Shown here one piece after another: positions 1-9,020 of a DNA stretch of 50,233 bases (positions are counted from its first letter, which is position 1; every line of letters starts with the position of its first letter). The notes under the pieces are model-generated. The model was not told the DNA's origin. It made no database searches and saw only the letters and a list, made by a program, of their open reading frames with translations. The stretch comes from Frankiales bacterium (GTDB lineage Bacteria; Actinomycetota; Actinomycetes; JAFAQI01). Both the position numbers and the translations under genes were made by a program. The stretch spans positions 1 to 50,233 of the forward strand of contig JAICXJ010000022.1 of the NCBI GenBank assembly GCA_025980465.1. Direction: 5' to 3'.

Positions 1-2
1 AC

Positions 3-38
3 AACCTGCTCAAACTCTGGCGCTACCGAACCGCCTGA
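3..38 (+). pseudogene. C-terminal tail of a probable transposase (partial)
   Basis: The first bases read through in one frame as NLLKLWRYRTA and then a TGA stop. NLLKLWR-type endings are common at the C-terminus of DDE transposases of the IS1182/IS4-like groups, so this is probably the tail of a transposase lying mostly outside the window. Only 11 codons are visible, so the family is a guess and it cannot be told whether the upstream gene is intact. A long palindrome, a toxin-antitoxin pair and a tmRNA-like scar follow, which suits a mobile or island end. Confidence 0.4.
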
Positions 39-159
39 CACCGGCGGCCATCCCTCACGTCCTCAACCAAGCCGAGCAAGCCCGCTCAGGCAGGCCCGGA
101 GCCATTCATGCGACAGCCTCTGACCTGCGGAAATACCGTCCCCAAGATCATCGGCACTC

Positions 160-191
160 GCGCGCCGTACGGCCTAGGCCGTACGGCGCGC
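160..191. repeat. 32-bp perfect palindrome without a loop
   Basis: The two 16-base halves are exact reverse complements, centred between bases 175 and 176 on CCTAGG. No base separates the arms, so a cruciform or a dimer-binding site is as plausible as a hairpin terminator. No T-tract follows on either strand. It sits in a gene-free stretch between the transposase tail and the toxin gene. Confidence 0.8.
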
Positions 192-369
192 CGGTCGAAC
201 CCACCCCGGAATGGGCCAGAAGTCGTTGCATAGCAATGGATTCTTCGCAGTGAAGGAGTCAGCGCTAGCAACCGCCACCTCCAGTCCACACGTGAGCGCC
301 GTGCTTCGTTGTGCCCGTCAAGATCAACGGACACAGCCGAGGGGACGGTGCGGGCCCGATCACTGCACG

Positions 370-642
370 CTACCGTCGGCGATAGACATCCGCGCGATGG
401 TCGATGGCGACGATGACGATGCTGTGTTCATGGTCGTCGATCCGGTAGATGATGCGGAAGTCACCGCGGCGTGCGGCGTGCGATCCGGCCAGTTCGAGGT
501 GAAGAGCACGACCTACGCGTTGAGGGCTTTCTGCGAGTCCGCCGTAGATGAACTCGATCACCGCGGTGGCGACCTTCTCCGGCAGTCTGCTGAGGTCCCG
601 CTGCGCCGATGGTGCCCACTTGACGCGGTAGGCGGCGGGCAT
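370..642 (-). CDS. RelE/ParE-family toxin of a type II toxin-antitoxin pair
   Basis: This is a 90-residue basic protein of typical RelE/ParE length. It has the family pattern: an N-terminal YRVKWAPSAQRDL strand-helix, a hydrophobic middle helix, then GDFRIIYRIDD and a C-terminal DHRADVYRR. Family members are mostly ribosome-dependent mRNA endonucleases (RelE) or gyrase inhibitors (ParE); the retained R and H residues near the C-terminus favour RelE activity, by inference. The start codon overlaps the stop of the upstream antitoxin by one base (TGATG on the minus strand), so the two are translationally coupled. The target cannot be told from sequence alone. Confidence 0.85.
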   Translation of the reverse strand: MPAAYRVKWAPSAQRDLSRLPEKVATAVIEFIYGGLAESPQRVGRALHLELAGSHAARRGDFRIIYRIDDHEHSIVIVAIDHRADVYRRR

Positions 643-932
643 CAGCGTCGCCGGTTGATCAGCGCGAGCGCTTCGTCCTTGGTCAGCTCGTGGGCCTCGC
701 CGGCAGCGATCTCGGTGTCGGCTTTACGGATGCGTCGCATCAACGTGGGCTTGGACAGCATGTCGAGGGTTTCCTCGAGTCCTTCGAGGTCCTCGATGCT
801 CATGACGACGGCGGCGGGGCGGCCGTGCTTGGTGATCACGACCCGCCCGTGCTCGCGTTCGAGCCGGTCGACGACTTCGGACAGGCGGTTCTTCACGTCT
901 GCCAGGGGCAGGTGTTCGGCGGCAGACGTCAT
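642..932 (-). CDS. Phd/YefM-family antitoxin
   Basis: An N-terminal Phd/YefM DNA-binding fold is recognisable: LADVKNRLSEVVDRLE, then RVVITKHGRPAAVVMS and IEDLEGLEETLDM. A charged C-terminal tail would wrap the downstream RelE toxin. By family, it neutralises the toxin and autorepresses the operon. Two in-frame ATGs exist, at 938 and 932. I choose 932 because the -10-like TAGACT lies at 940-945, which would place the transcript start on or next to that ATG and make the mRNA leaderless. The ATG at 938 would lie too close to the -10. Neither has a Shine-Dalgarno sequence. Confidence 0.85.
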   Translation of the reverse strand: MTSAAEHLPLADVKNRLSEVVDRLEREHGRVVITKHGRPAAVVMSIEDLEGLEETLDMLSKPTLMRRIRKADTEIAAGEAHELTKDEALALINRRR

Positions 933-939
933 AGCCATA

Positions 940-967
940 AGTCTAGCCAGATAGCGGTGCCGGTCAA
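940..967 (-). promoter_or_regulatory. Promoter of the toxin-antitoxin operon
   Basis: Reading the minus strand, a -35-like TTGACC (962-967) is separated by 16 bp from a -10-like TAGACT (940-945), with the antitoxin ATG only 7 nt further on. This is close to the actinobacterial sigma-70 consensus and implies a leaderless transcript. Confidence 0.6.
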
Positions 968-1128
968 TCCGTCATGACGCGGGTTCGGTGCGCCTGGTGG
1001 AGTCGATCCTCGCCGTGCGGCCTGAGGCCGTACCGAGGTCGTGTGAATCGTTGTGAAACGGGCCGAAAGTCGGTCACGGTGAGCGTAGGGTGAGCATTGT
1101 TGCAGGTCGCAGGCCTGAGCTCGGTGGC

Positions 1129-1151
1129 TTCGATTCCCGCCACCTCCACGA
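1129..1151 (+). other. tmRNA (ssrA) 3'-end-like fragment, possible att scar
   Basis: The 23 bases starting TTCGATTCCCGCC and ending CCTCCACGA closely resemble the T-loop, T-stem and acceptor 3' end of bacterial tmRNA, which typically ends TTCGATTCCCGCC(A/G)CCTCCACCA. No other part of a tmRNA is present, and the 5' half of the T-stem does not pair correctly: GGTGGC before the loop pairs instead with GCCACC as a 6-bp hairpin. Elements that integrate in ssrA leave such 3' copies. I read this as a possible attachment-site remnant marking an island edge; chance similarity is not excluded. Confidence 0.35.
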
Positions 1152-1214
1152 GCGAGCGAGAATATGTGGGTCTTCGGATTCCACCCCGTCGAGACCCGGT
1201 GCCGCCGATCACCA

Positions 1215-1275
1215 AATGATCATGAGGACGGCAGCAGAAGTCGGGCCAATCCGCGCTGCCTTTCTCATGATCGTT
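1215..1275. repeat. Imperfect 20-bp inverted repeat
   Basis: The arms at 1215-1234 and 1256-1275 match as reverse complements at about 17 of 20 positions and share a TCATGAT core. The spacer is 21 bases. The element lies just past the stop of the minus-strand substrate-binding protein gene, so it may be that gene's terminator, although no T-run follows. Together with the tmRNA-like fragment it fills most of the 939-1310 gene-free gap. I see no small gene there. Confidence 0.5.
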
Positions 1276-1310
1276 TCGGGTTGTGGTGAACGTCGGGTGG
1301 GGCCGGCGCG

Positions 1311-2483
1311 CTAGCCGGTGAAGTGGGCGAAGGACGCCCACCGCGGGTCGATCTGGTACGCGCCGGCTGCCGTCACCCGCAGGAACACCACCGGCACGTT
1401 GGCCCGATTCCCGGTGGCTGGGTCGATCGTGATCGAGCCGGTTAGCCCGGAATAGTTGCGGATCGCCTTCAGCTGCTGCGTGACCGCTGCGTTGTTCCAC
1501 GAGCCAGCCACCTTTGCAGCATGAGCAAGCACTGTGACCGAGTCGTAGGTAAAGGTGCCCCAGGTGCCCGGTGCGGCGTGGTAGGCGGCGCGATACTCGC
1601 TGACGTAGCGGCTCGCTGCCGGGAATTGCTCCGGCGACGGTACGCCGCTGAAGGTGCACGCCCGCGCGGCGTCGAGGCCGGAAAGCGGCAGGAACCCTGG
1701 ATCCTGGTTGGCGAGCCCCATGACACACTTGCCGCTGTAATGCGATGCGTGGATCGCGTCGGCGATCCTGGCGCCCTCGGGGTAGTACGTGCTCGAGTAC
1801 ACGAGGTCGGGGTGCGCTGCCTCCGCAGTGTGAACCGGGCCGGAGTAGTTCTTTCGACCGGCGACGATCGGCTTGTATGACACGACCTCGACGTTCATGG
1901 ACCGCAGCGCCGCACGGACTTGCTTGGCGATCCCTGCGGTGTAGGCCTGCGGGTCATAGACGATTGCCACCCGGTGCGCGTGGAAAAGGCCGGAGATCGC
2001 ATGCGCCTCGATGGGTGCGACCTGAAAGTCCTTTGGCTGGACCGTGAAGCCTTCGCCATCAGTCGCGCTGTTGCTCGTCAGGTGAATCGGTATGACGCCG
2101 TGCTCGAGGTAGACCGGGAGATTCTCGATTCCGACCCCTGAGTTGTACGGACCGACAACCGCGACAATGTGCTTGGCGATGGCCGTTGCCGCAACCTGCT
2201 TCGCGATGCTCGGGTCGGCCTTGTCGTCGATAGGGACAATCTCGAGCTTCTTGCCGAGAACACCGCCGGCGGAGTTGATGTCCGACGCTGCTAGGCGGGC
2301 GGCGCGCAGCATGTCGACGCCGTTGGATGACTGGTCTCCGGTGATCGGACCTTCAAGCCCGATGAGGATGGTGCCTTCGGACCCGGATGGCTTCCCGCTA
2401 CTCCCGCCACAGGCCGCTGCGGTTGCCGTCAACGCCACCACGGCGATGGCACGAGTTACGGTCCTTCGGAGACGACTGGTCAC
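1311..2483 (-). CDS. Branched-chain amino acid-type ABC transporter substrate-binding lipoprotein
   Basis: This 390-residue protein has an N-terminal Arg-rich, hydrophobic signal peptide ending TAAAC, with the lipidated Cys at residue 25. It is therefore an exported lipoprotein anchored outside the membrane. The mature part is a type I periplasmic-binding-protein fold of the LivJ/Peripla_BP_6 kind: ILIGLEGPITG, ARLAASDINSAGGVLGKKLEIVPID, VVGPYNSG and AIVYDPQAY. The ligand is unknown; relatives bind branched-chain amino acids, amides or aromatic acids. No permease or ATPase genes are adjacent, so it is an orphan binding protein in this window. The GTG start is preceded by a good GGGAGGG ribosome site. 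It is divergent from the Acg-like gene. Confidence 0.85.
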   Translation of the reverse strand: MTSRLRRTVTRAIAVVALTATAAACGGSSGKPSGSEGTILIGLEGPITGDQSSNGVDMLRAARLAASDINSAGGVLGKKLEIVPIDDKADPSIAKQVAATAIAKHIVAVVGPYNSGVGIENLPVYLEHGVIPIHLTSNSATDGEGFTVQPKDFQVAPIEAHAISGLFHAHRVAIVYDPQAYTAGIAKQVRAALRSMNVEVVSYKPIVAGRKNYSGPVHTAEAAHPDLVYSSTYYPEGARIADAIHASHYSGKCVMGLANQDPGFLPLSGLDAARACTFSGVPSPEQFPAASRYVSEYRAAYHAAPGTWGTFTYDSVTVLAHAAKVAGSWNNAAVTQQLKAIRNYSGLTGSITIDPATGNRANVPVVFLRVTAAGAYQIDPRWASFAHFTG

Positions 2484-2616
2484 GGTAACCCTCCCTGGGC
2501 GCGGCTCCGTGGACCGTATCTCGATATGGATTCGGTGGGCGCTGCGTTCTCAGGACATCGACTGAGTGGCGAGCAGGGGTGACGGCGCTCAGGCGCTCCT
2601 CCTTCGGGTGTCTCTA

Positions 2617-2630
2617 GGGCCGTTGGACTC
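2617..2630. promoter_or_regulatory. DosR-box-like site upstream of the Acg-like gene
   Basis: GGGCCGTTGGACTC is an imperfect match to the mycobacterial DosR/DevR core GGGACTWWAGTCCC, and is flanked by a near-symmetric CTAG on each side. It lies about 57 bp before the Acg-like start. Support comes from the DevS- and DevR-like genes next door; the match alone is weak. Confidence 0.4.
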
Positions 2631-2687
2631 TAGCCGGAAGGGCTTGCTGCCCTGGTTTGGTGCCACCTGCGGTTGCACGATCGGGGT

Positions 2688-5388
<2,701 letters not shown>

Positions 5389-5392
5389 GTCA

Positions 5393-6049
5393 TTAGGACG
5401 AGCTGTCCGGTGGGTCGAGCCGGGCGACAAACGCTGCGGCCTGAGTGCGCCGCTCCATCCCGAGCTTGGCGAGAAGGTTCGACACATAGTTCTTGACGGT
5501 CTTCTCAGCAAGGAACATCCGCTCGCCGATCTGGCGGTTGGTCAACCCCTCGCCGATGAGCTCCAGCACTCGCCGTTCCTGATCGCTCAGGCTCGCAAGT
5601 GGATCCGGCTGCTCCGGGCTGGATCGCAGTCGAGCCATCACTCGGCTTGTGGTCTGCGGGTCGAGCAGCGACCCGCCGGCAGCCACAGTGCGGACGGCTC
5701 CGAGTATGTCCGCGCCACGGACCTCCTTCAGGAGGTAGCCAGACGCCCCCGCCATGATCGCGTCGAAGAGGGCTTCGTCGTCGGCATAGGACGTGAGCAT
5801 CAGGCAGGCAAGCGCCGGAAGGCGCGACTTCAGCTCGCGGCAGACCGACACGCCGTCACCATCGGGAAGCCGAACATCGAGTACCGCGACGTGTGGCTGA
5901 ACGGCGGGCACTCGAACGATCGCTTCAGCCGCCGTCGACGCCTCCCCGACCACAATGACGTCACCCTCTGACTCGAGGAGTTCCCGCACGCCGCGCCTCA
6001 CGACCTCGTGATCGTCGAGCAGGAATACCTGAATCGGTGCATCCGCCAC
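5393..6049 (-). CDS. DevR/DosR-like NarL-family response regulator
   Basis: The 218-residue protein has a receiver domain (acidic D12/D13, phospho-acceptor D58 in [12 protein letters not shown], and the conserved Lys in YLLKEV) and a LuxR-type HTH ([18 protein letters not shown], then [18 protein letters not shown]). The MERRTQAA ending of the recognition region is characteristic of DevR/DosR. It is the obvious partner of the convergent heme kinase. It starts with GTG at 6049, with GAGG a few bases upstream. A DosR-box-like palindrome 36 bp upstream suggests autoregulation, shared with the divergent membrane protein gene. Confidence 0.9.
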   Translation of the reverse strand: MADAPIQVFLLDDHEVVRRGVRELLESEGDVIVVGEASTAAEAIVRVPAVQPHVAVLDVRLPDGDGVSVCRELKSRLPALACLMLTSYADDEALFDAIMAGASGYLLKEVRGADILGAVRTVAAGGSLLDPQTTSRVMARLRSSPEQPDPLASLSDQERRVLELIGEGLTNRQIGERMFLAEKTVKNYVSNLLAKLGMERRTQAAAFVARLDPPDSSS

Positions 6050-6084
6050 ATCTAGATCCTCGCAGCAGGGGGCCGGCGGCGACA

Positions 6085-6098
6085 GGGCCTAAAGACCC
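6085..6098. promoter_or_regulatory. DosR-box-like palindrome in the divergent regulator/membrane protein region
   Basis: GGGCCTAAAGACCC matches the mycobacterial DosR core GGGACTWWAGTCCC at 12 of 14 positions and keeps its symmetry (GGG-CT-AA-AG-CCC). It is 36 bp from the regulator start and 128 bp from the membrane protein start, so it could control both. Confidence 0.6.
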
Positions 6099-6225
6099 TC
6101 GACCGGCATGACCTTCAGCGGCTGGAGACGCTACCTCTGCCCCTAACGGCAGTGGGCTGCGCACGGCGAGCCTTGATCTCACAAGGGTTCACCTCGGGAC
6201 CCGCGGCGATTGAGAGGAGATCACC

Positions 6226-6831
6226 ATGCGCCGCAAGACATTTGACGCACTGTTGTCGACTGGCGGTCTGATCGTGGCGATTGTGCTCGCGATCGCCGGC
6301 GGCCTGCTCGCTTGGGGCCACAACTTTGCCGACAGCAACGTGCATACCCAGCTCGCTTCGCAACAGATCTTCTTCCCGGACAAGGCCGGGATCGTCGCGC
6401 AGCACAACGCGGACATCACGAAGTACGTCACGCCGTACGCGGGTAAGCAGGTTGTCACCGGCCATGAGGCCGAGGTCTTCGCAAACCACTACATCGCGAA
6501 CCACCTCAAGGATGTCGCGAACGGTCAGACCTACTCGCAGGTCAGCGGCAAGTTCATCAACATGAAGCCATCTGACCCGAACTACAACACCATCTCGCAG
6601 GAGCGGCAGACCCTGTTCCAGGGAGAGACGCTGCGCGGCCTGCTACTGAACGCCTACGCCTTCGACAAGGTCGGACAGATCGCGGGGATCGCCTCGATCG
6701 TGTCGTTCGTTGGTGCGGGCGTGATGCTCCTGTTGGCCGGACTCGGCCTGGTCCACACGAAGCGGACCACTCCGGACCGAGAGTTGCTCTCCTGGATGAA
6801 TGACCCCACCGGGGAGCGGGTCAACAGCTAG
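6226..6831 (+). CDS. Membrane protein with an external domain, in the DevR-like regulon neighbourhood
   Basis: The 201-residue product has two clear membrane segments, at about residues 9-31 (GGLIVAIVLAIAGGLLAWG) and 158-180 (IASIVSFVGAGVMLLLAGLGL). The roughly 120 residues between them are polar and probably outside. A GAGGAGATCACC ribosome site precedes the ATG. Similar two-pass proteins occur widely in actinobacteria, but I know no function. The gene is divergent from the DevR-like regulator across a DosR-box-like site, so induction under low oxygen is a reasonable inference. A strong hairpin terminator follows. Confidence 0.8.
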   Translation: MRRKTFDALLSTGGLIVAIVLAIAGGLLAWGHNFADSNVHTQLASQQIFFPDKAGIVAQHNADITKYVTPYAGKQVVTGHEAEVFANHYIANHLKDVANGQTYSQVSGKFINMKPSDPNYNTISQERQTLFQGETLRGLLLNAYAFDKVGQIAGIASIVSFVGAGVMLLLAGLGLVHTKRTTPDRELLSWMNDPTGERVNS

Positions 6832-6849
6832 CGGTGGCCTGACCGCTAG

Positions 6850-6883
6850 GAGGCGGCCCCGAGTCACGACTCGGGGCCGCCTC
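6850..6883. terminator. Bidirectional hairpin between convergent genes
   Basis: A perfect 15-bp GC-rich stem (6850-6864 with 6869-6883) closes a 4-base CACG loop. It sits between the ends of the plus-strand membrane protein gene and the minus-strand hydrolase gene. There is no real T-run, as is common for actinobacterial terminators. Confidence 0.85.
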
Positions 6884-6895
6884 GTCGTCTCAGTG

Positions 6896-7735
6896 CTAGC
6901 GCGGCGCCGTCGCTGTGATCTCGGCGGCGAGCTGCTCGGGGGCGTCGAGCATGACGTAGCAGCCGCTAGCCGCCACTTCGACGTAGCTTCCGTCCTTGGC
7001 AGCGGCCGCGATTCGTCGCCCGTCTCCCTTCGGAAAGACCTTGTCCGCCCCACCCCACACGACCCGTACCGGCTTGGCGAACTCTCGCAGCGACGGCACC
7101 GCCGCTTCGGTGATCGCTGGTCGCATGCTGCGGGTGATCGCGACAGCGTCGCGACGCGAGCGGGCTGAAGTGGCGAAGGCGCCGAGGATCGTGTCGATCC
7201 GCTCCTCGCTCGGCTTCGACGCACACACCTGGCGGAAGAACAGCTTCTTGCCGGGTCGCGTCGCGAAGAACCACATCAGTCCGCGACCGGCCGCCACACT
7301 CGCCCGGCACAGCGTGACCATCGGTGCGAAGCTCGGTGGCGGGAAGTGCTCGAAGCTGTCGCAGTTCGTCAGCACCAAGGCGCCGATCCTCGACAGGCCC
7401 GGGTGGCCGGTGCCAAGTGAGGCAAGAGTCAGGCCGCCCCCCGTGTCGTTGGCCACGATCGTGACGTCGCGCAGGTCAAGTGCCTCGAGCAGCTCGGGGA
7501 TGCGGCGAGCGGTCGCCTCGGCGGAGAGGTCGACGCCGGCCGGGATCTCCGCCTCGTGGGCGCCGAGCGGCCAGGTCGGTACGACGCACCTGTGGGTCGG
7601 GCTCAGCTTGTCGACGACGTCGTCCCACAGCCGGCCACCGACGTACACGCCGTGGACAAAGAGCACCACCGGGCCCGACCCAACGTCTCGGTAGCCAACG
7701 GTGGCGCCGGACAACTCGACTCTGCCGTCACTCAT
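6896..7735 (-). CDS. Alpha/beta hydrolase with an Asp nucleophile position
   Basis: The 279-residue protein has the alpha/beta hydrolase core: the oxyanion motif FVHGVYVGG near residue 27, the nucleophile elbow VANDTGGG, and a late VVWGGADKVFP acid strand. The elbow carries Asp97 where esterases have Ser, as in haloalkane dehalogenase-like enzymes. The usual catalytic His before the last helix is missing: the region reads ASGCYVMLDAPEQ. It could be a dehalogenase- or epoxide-hydrolase-like enzyme with altered chemistry, or inactive. A TACGAT hexamer ends 6 nt before the ATG, suggesting a leaderless transcript. Confidence 0.8.
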   Translation of the reverse strand: MSDGRVELSGATVGYRDVGSGPVVLFVHGVYVGGRLWDDVVDKLSPTHRCVVPTWPLGAHEAEIPAGVDLSAEATARRIPELLEALDLRDVTIVANDTGGGLTLASLGTGHPGLSRIGALVLTNCDSFEHFPPPSFAPMVTLCRASVAAGRGLMWFFATRPGKKLFFRQVCASKPSEERIDTILGAFATSARSRRDAVAITRSMRPAITEAAVPSLREFAKPVRVVWGGADKVFPKGDGRRIAAAAKDGSYVEVAASGCYVMLDAPEQLAAEITATAPR

Positions 7736-7741
7736 GTCCGG

Positions 7742-7747
7742 ATCGTA
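7742..7747 (-). promoter_or_regulatory. -10 element of the hydrolase gene (leaderless)
   Basis: On the minus strand TACGAT is followed after exactly 6 nt by the ATG, fitting the actinobacterial TANNNT leaderless layout. No clear -35 was identified. Confidence 0.5.
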
Positions 7748-7929
7748 AGCAGAGGGCCATCGCCAGTCTCGTCAGGCTGATGTCGTCCTGCTGACAGCTG
7801 CTCTGGACAGTTCCCGCTCCTTGAGGAGAATCCGCTCTGCGGCAGCGGACCGGGTAAACCGCTGTAACAGGCCGCCGGGCCGGAGCACCCGAGTCCGGCG
7901 AGGCTATCTACGCTAGGGGAGGGACTGCA

Positions 7930-8997
7930 ATGGCTCAAGCTGCAATCGACGAGGCCCGGATGGGCGAGTTCATGGGCCGGATGGCCGGTTACATGACCGG
8001 TGGAGCAATCTGCTTCGGTGTCTGGCTCGGCGACGAGCTCGGCCTCTATCGGGCGCTGGCCGAGGGCGCGAAGACTGCCGAAGAGCTGGCGAAGGCGACC
8101 GGCTGCCATGCCCGCTTGGTGCGGGAGTGGGCCGACGGTCAGGCGGCTGCAGGGCTGGTCGAGCCGGATCCGGCAGCCGCTACCTACCGCCTCTCGGCGG
8201 AAGGTGCAGCCGCGTTGGCTGACGACAACTCGCCGGTCTTCGTGGCACGGGGAATGAACGCGTTCCTCTCGGTCTCCATCGACCACGAGAAGATCGCTGC
8301 GGCGTTTCGCGGCAACGGCGCACTCAGCTGGGGTGACCACCATCCGTGCCTGTTCAACGGCACCGAATGGTTCTTCCGCACGGGGTACCGCGCGTTCCTT
8401 CCCAACGACTGGCTTCCCGCTCTCGACGGCGTGGATGCCAAATTGCGTGCCGGCGCCTCGGTCGCCGATGTTGGCTGTGGACACGGCGCTTCGGCTGTCG
8501 TCATTGCCACCGCGTACCCCAGCTCGACGGTCGTGGGCTTCGACTTCCACCCGGCCTCCATCGACACTGCTCGCAAGCGAGCCGCCGACGCCGGGGTCTC
8601 CGACCGGGTCAGCTTCGAGCTCGCCGACGCAAAGGGCTACCCAGGCAGCTACGACCTGATCTGCTTCTTCGACTGCCTCCACGACATGGGCGATCCGGTG
8701 GGCATCGCTGCGTACGCACGCGAACACCTCAACCCGGACGGCACGGTCCTCCTGGTCGAGCCGTTTGCCATTGACGACAAGTCCACGAACCTCGCGACCA
8801 ACCCGATGTCCGCCCTGTTCTACACGGTGTCGTCGGCGATCTGCACTCCCAACTCGCTGTCCCAGGAAGTCGGCCTTGGGCTTGGCGCCCAGGCCGGGGA
8901 AGGCCGGTTGCGCGAGGTGTTCGAGCAGGCCGGGTTCAGCCGGTTCCGTCGGGCGGCGGAGACGCCGATGAACCTGATCCTCGAGGCCCGCGCCTGA
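7930..8997 (+). CDS. SAM-dependent methyltransferase with an N-terminal winged helix
   Basis: The 355-residue product starts with a helical, winged-helix-like dimerisation region (KTAEELAKATGCHARLVREWADG) typical of small-molecule O/N-methyltransferases. The Rossmann methyltransferase domain has motif I VADVGCGHGASAV at about residues 178-190, the acidic VVGFDFHP, and an LICFFDCLHDMGD motif II/III region. The C-terminal part (STNLATNPMSALFYTVSS) matches an actinobacterial subgroup of unknown substrate. The gene stands alone: the hydrolase upstream is divergent and the next gene is convergent. A GGGGAGGGACTGCA ribosome site decides the ATG. I see nothing else in the 195-bp upstream gap beyond a possible promoter. 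Confidence 0.85.
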   Translation: MAQAAIDEARMGEFMGRMAGYMTGGAICFGVWLGDELGLYRALAEGAKTAEELAKATGCHARLVREWADGQAAAGLVEPDPAAATYRLSAEGAAALADDNSPVFVARGMNAFLSVSIDHEKIAAAFRGNGALSWGDHHPCLFNGTEWFFRTGYRAFLPNDWLPALDGVDAKLRAGASVADVGCGHGASAVVIATAYPSSTVVGFDFHPASIDTARKRAADAGVSDRVSFELADAKGYPGSYDLICFFDCLHDMGDPVGIAAYAREHLNPDGTVLLVEPFAIDDKSTNLATNPMSALFYTVSSAICTPNSLSQEVGLGLGAQAGEGRLREVFEQAGFSRFRRAAETPMNLILEARA

Positions 8998-9020
8998 GTC
9001 GACATCGAGCGGTCACCGCG

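Noticed and set aside
370-932. Wider anti-phage defence island around the toxin-antitoxin pair
   Set aside because: No restriction, helicase, nuclease or abortive-infection gene is near; only a lone two-gene module and a transposase tail are seen.
1101-1160. Intact tRNA or tmRNA gene
   Set aside because: Only the T-loop/acceptor 3' end is recognisable; the stem before the loop does not pair as in a tRNA, and no D- or anticodon arm is found.
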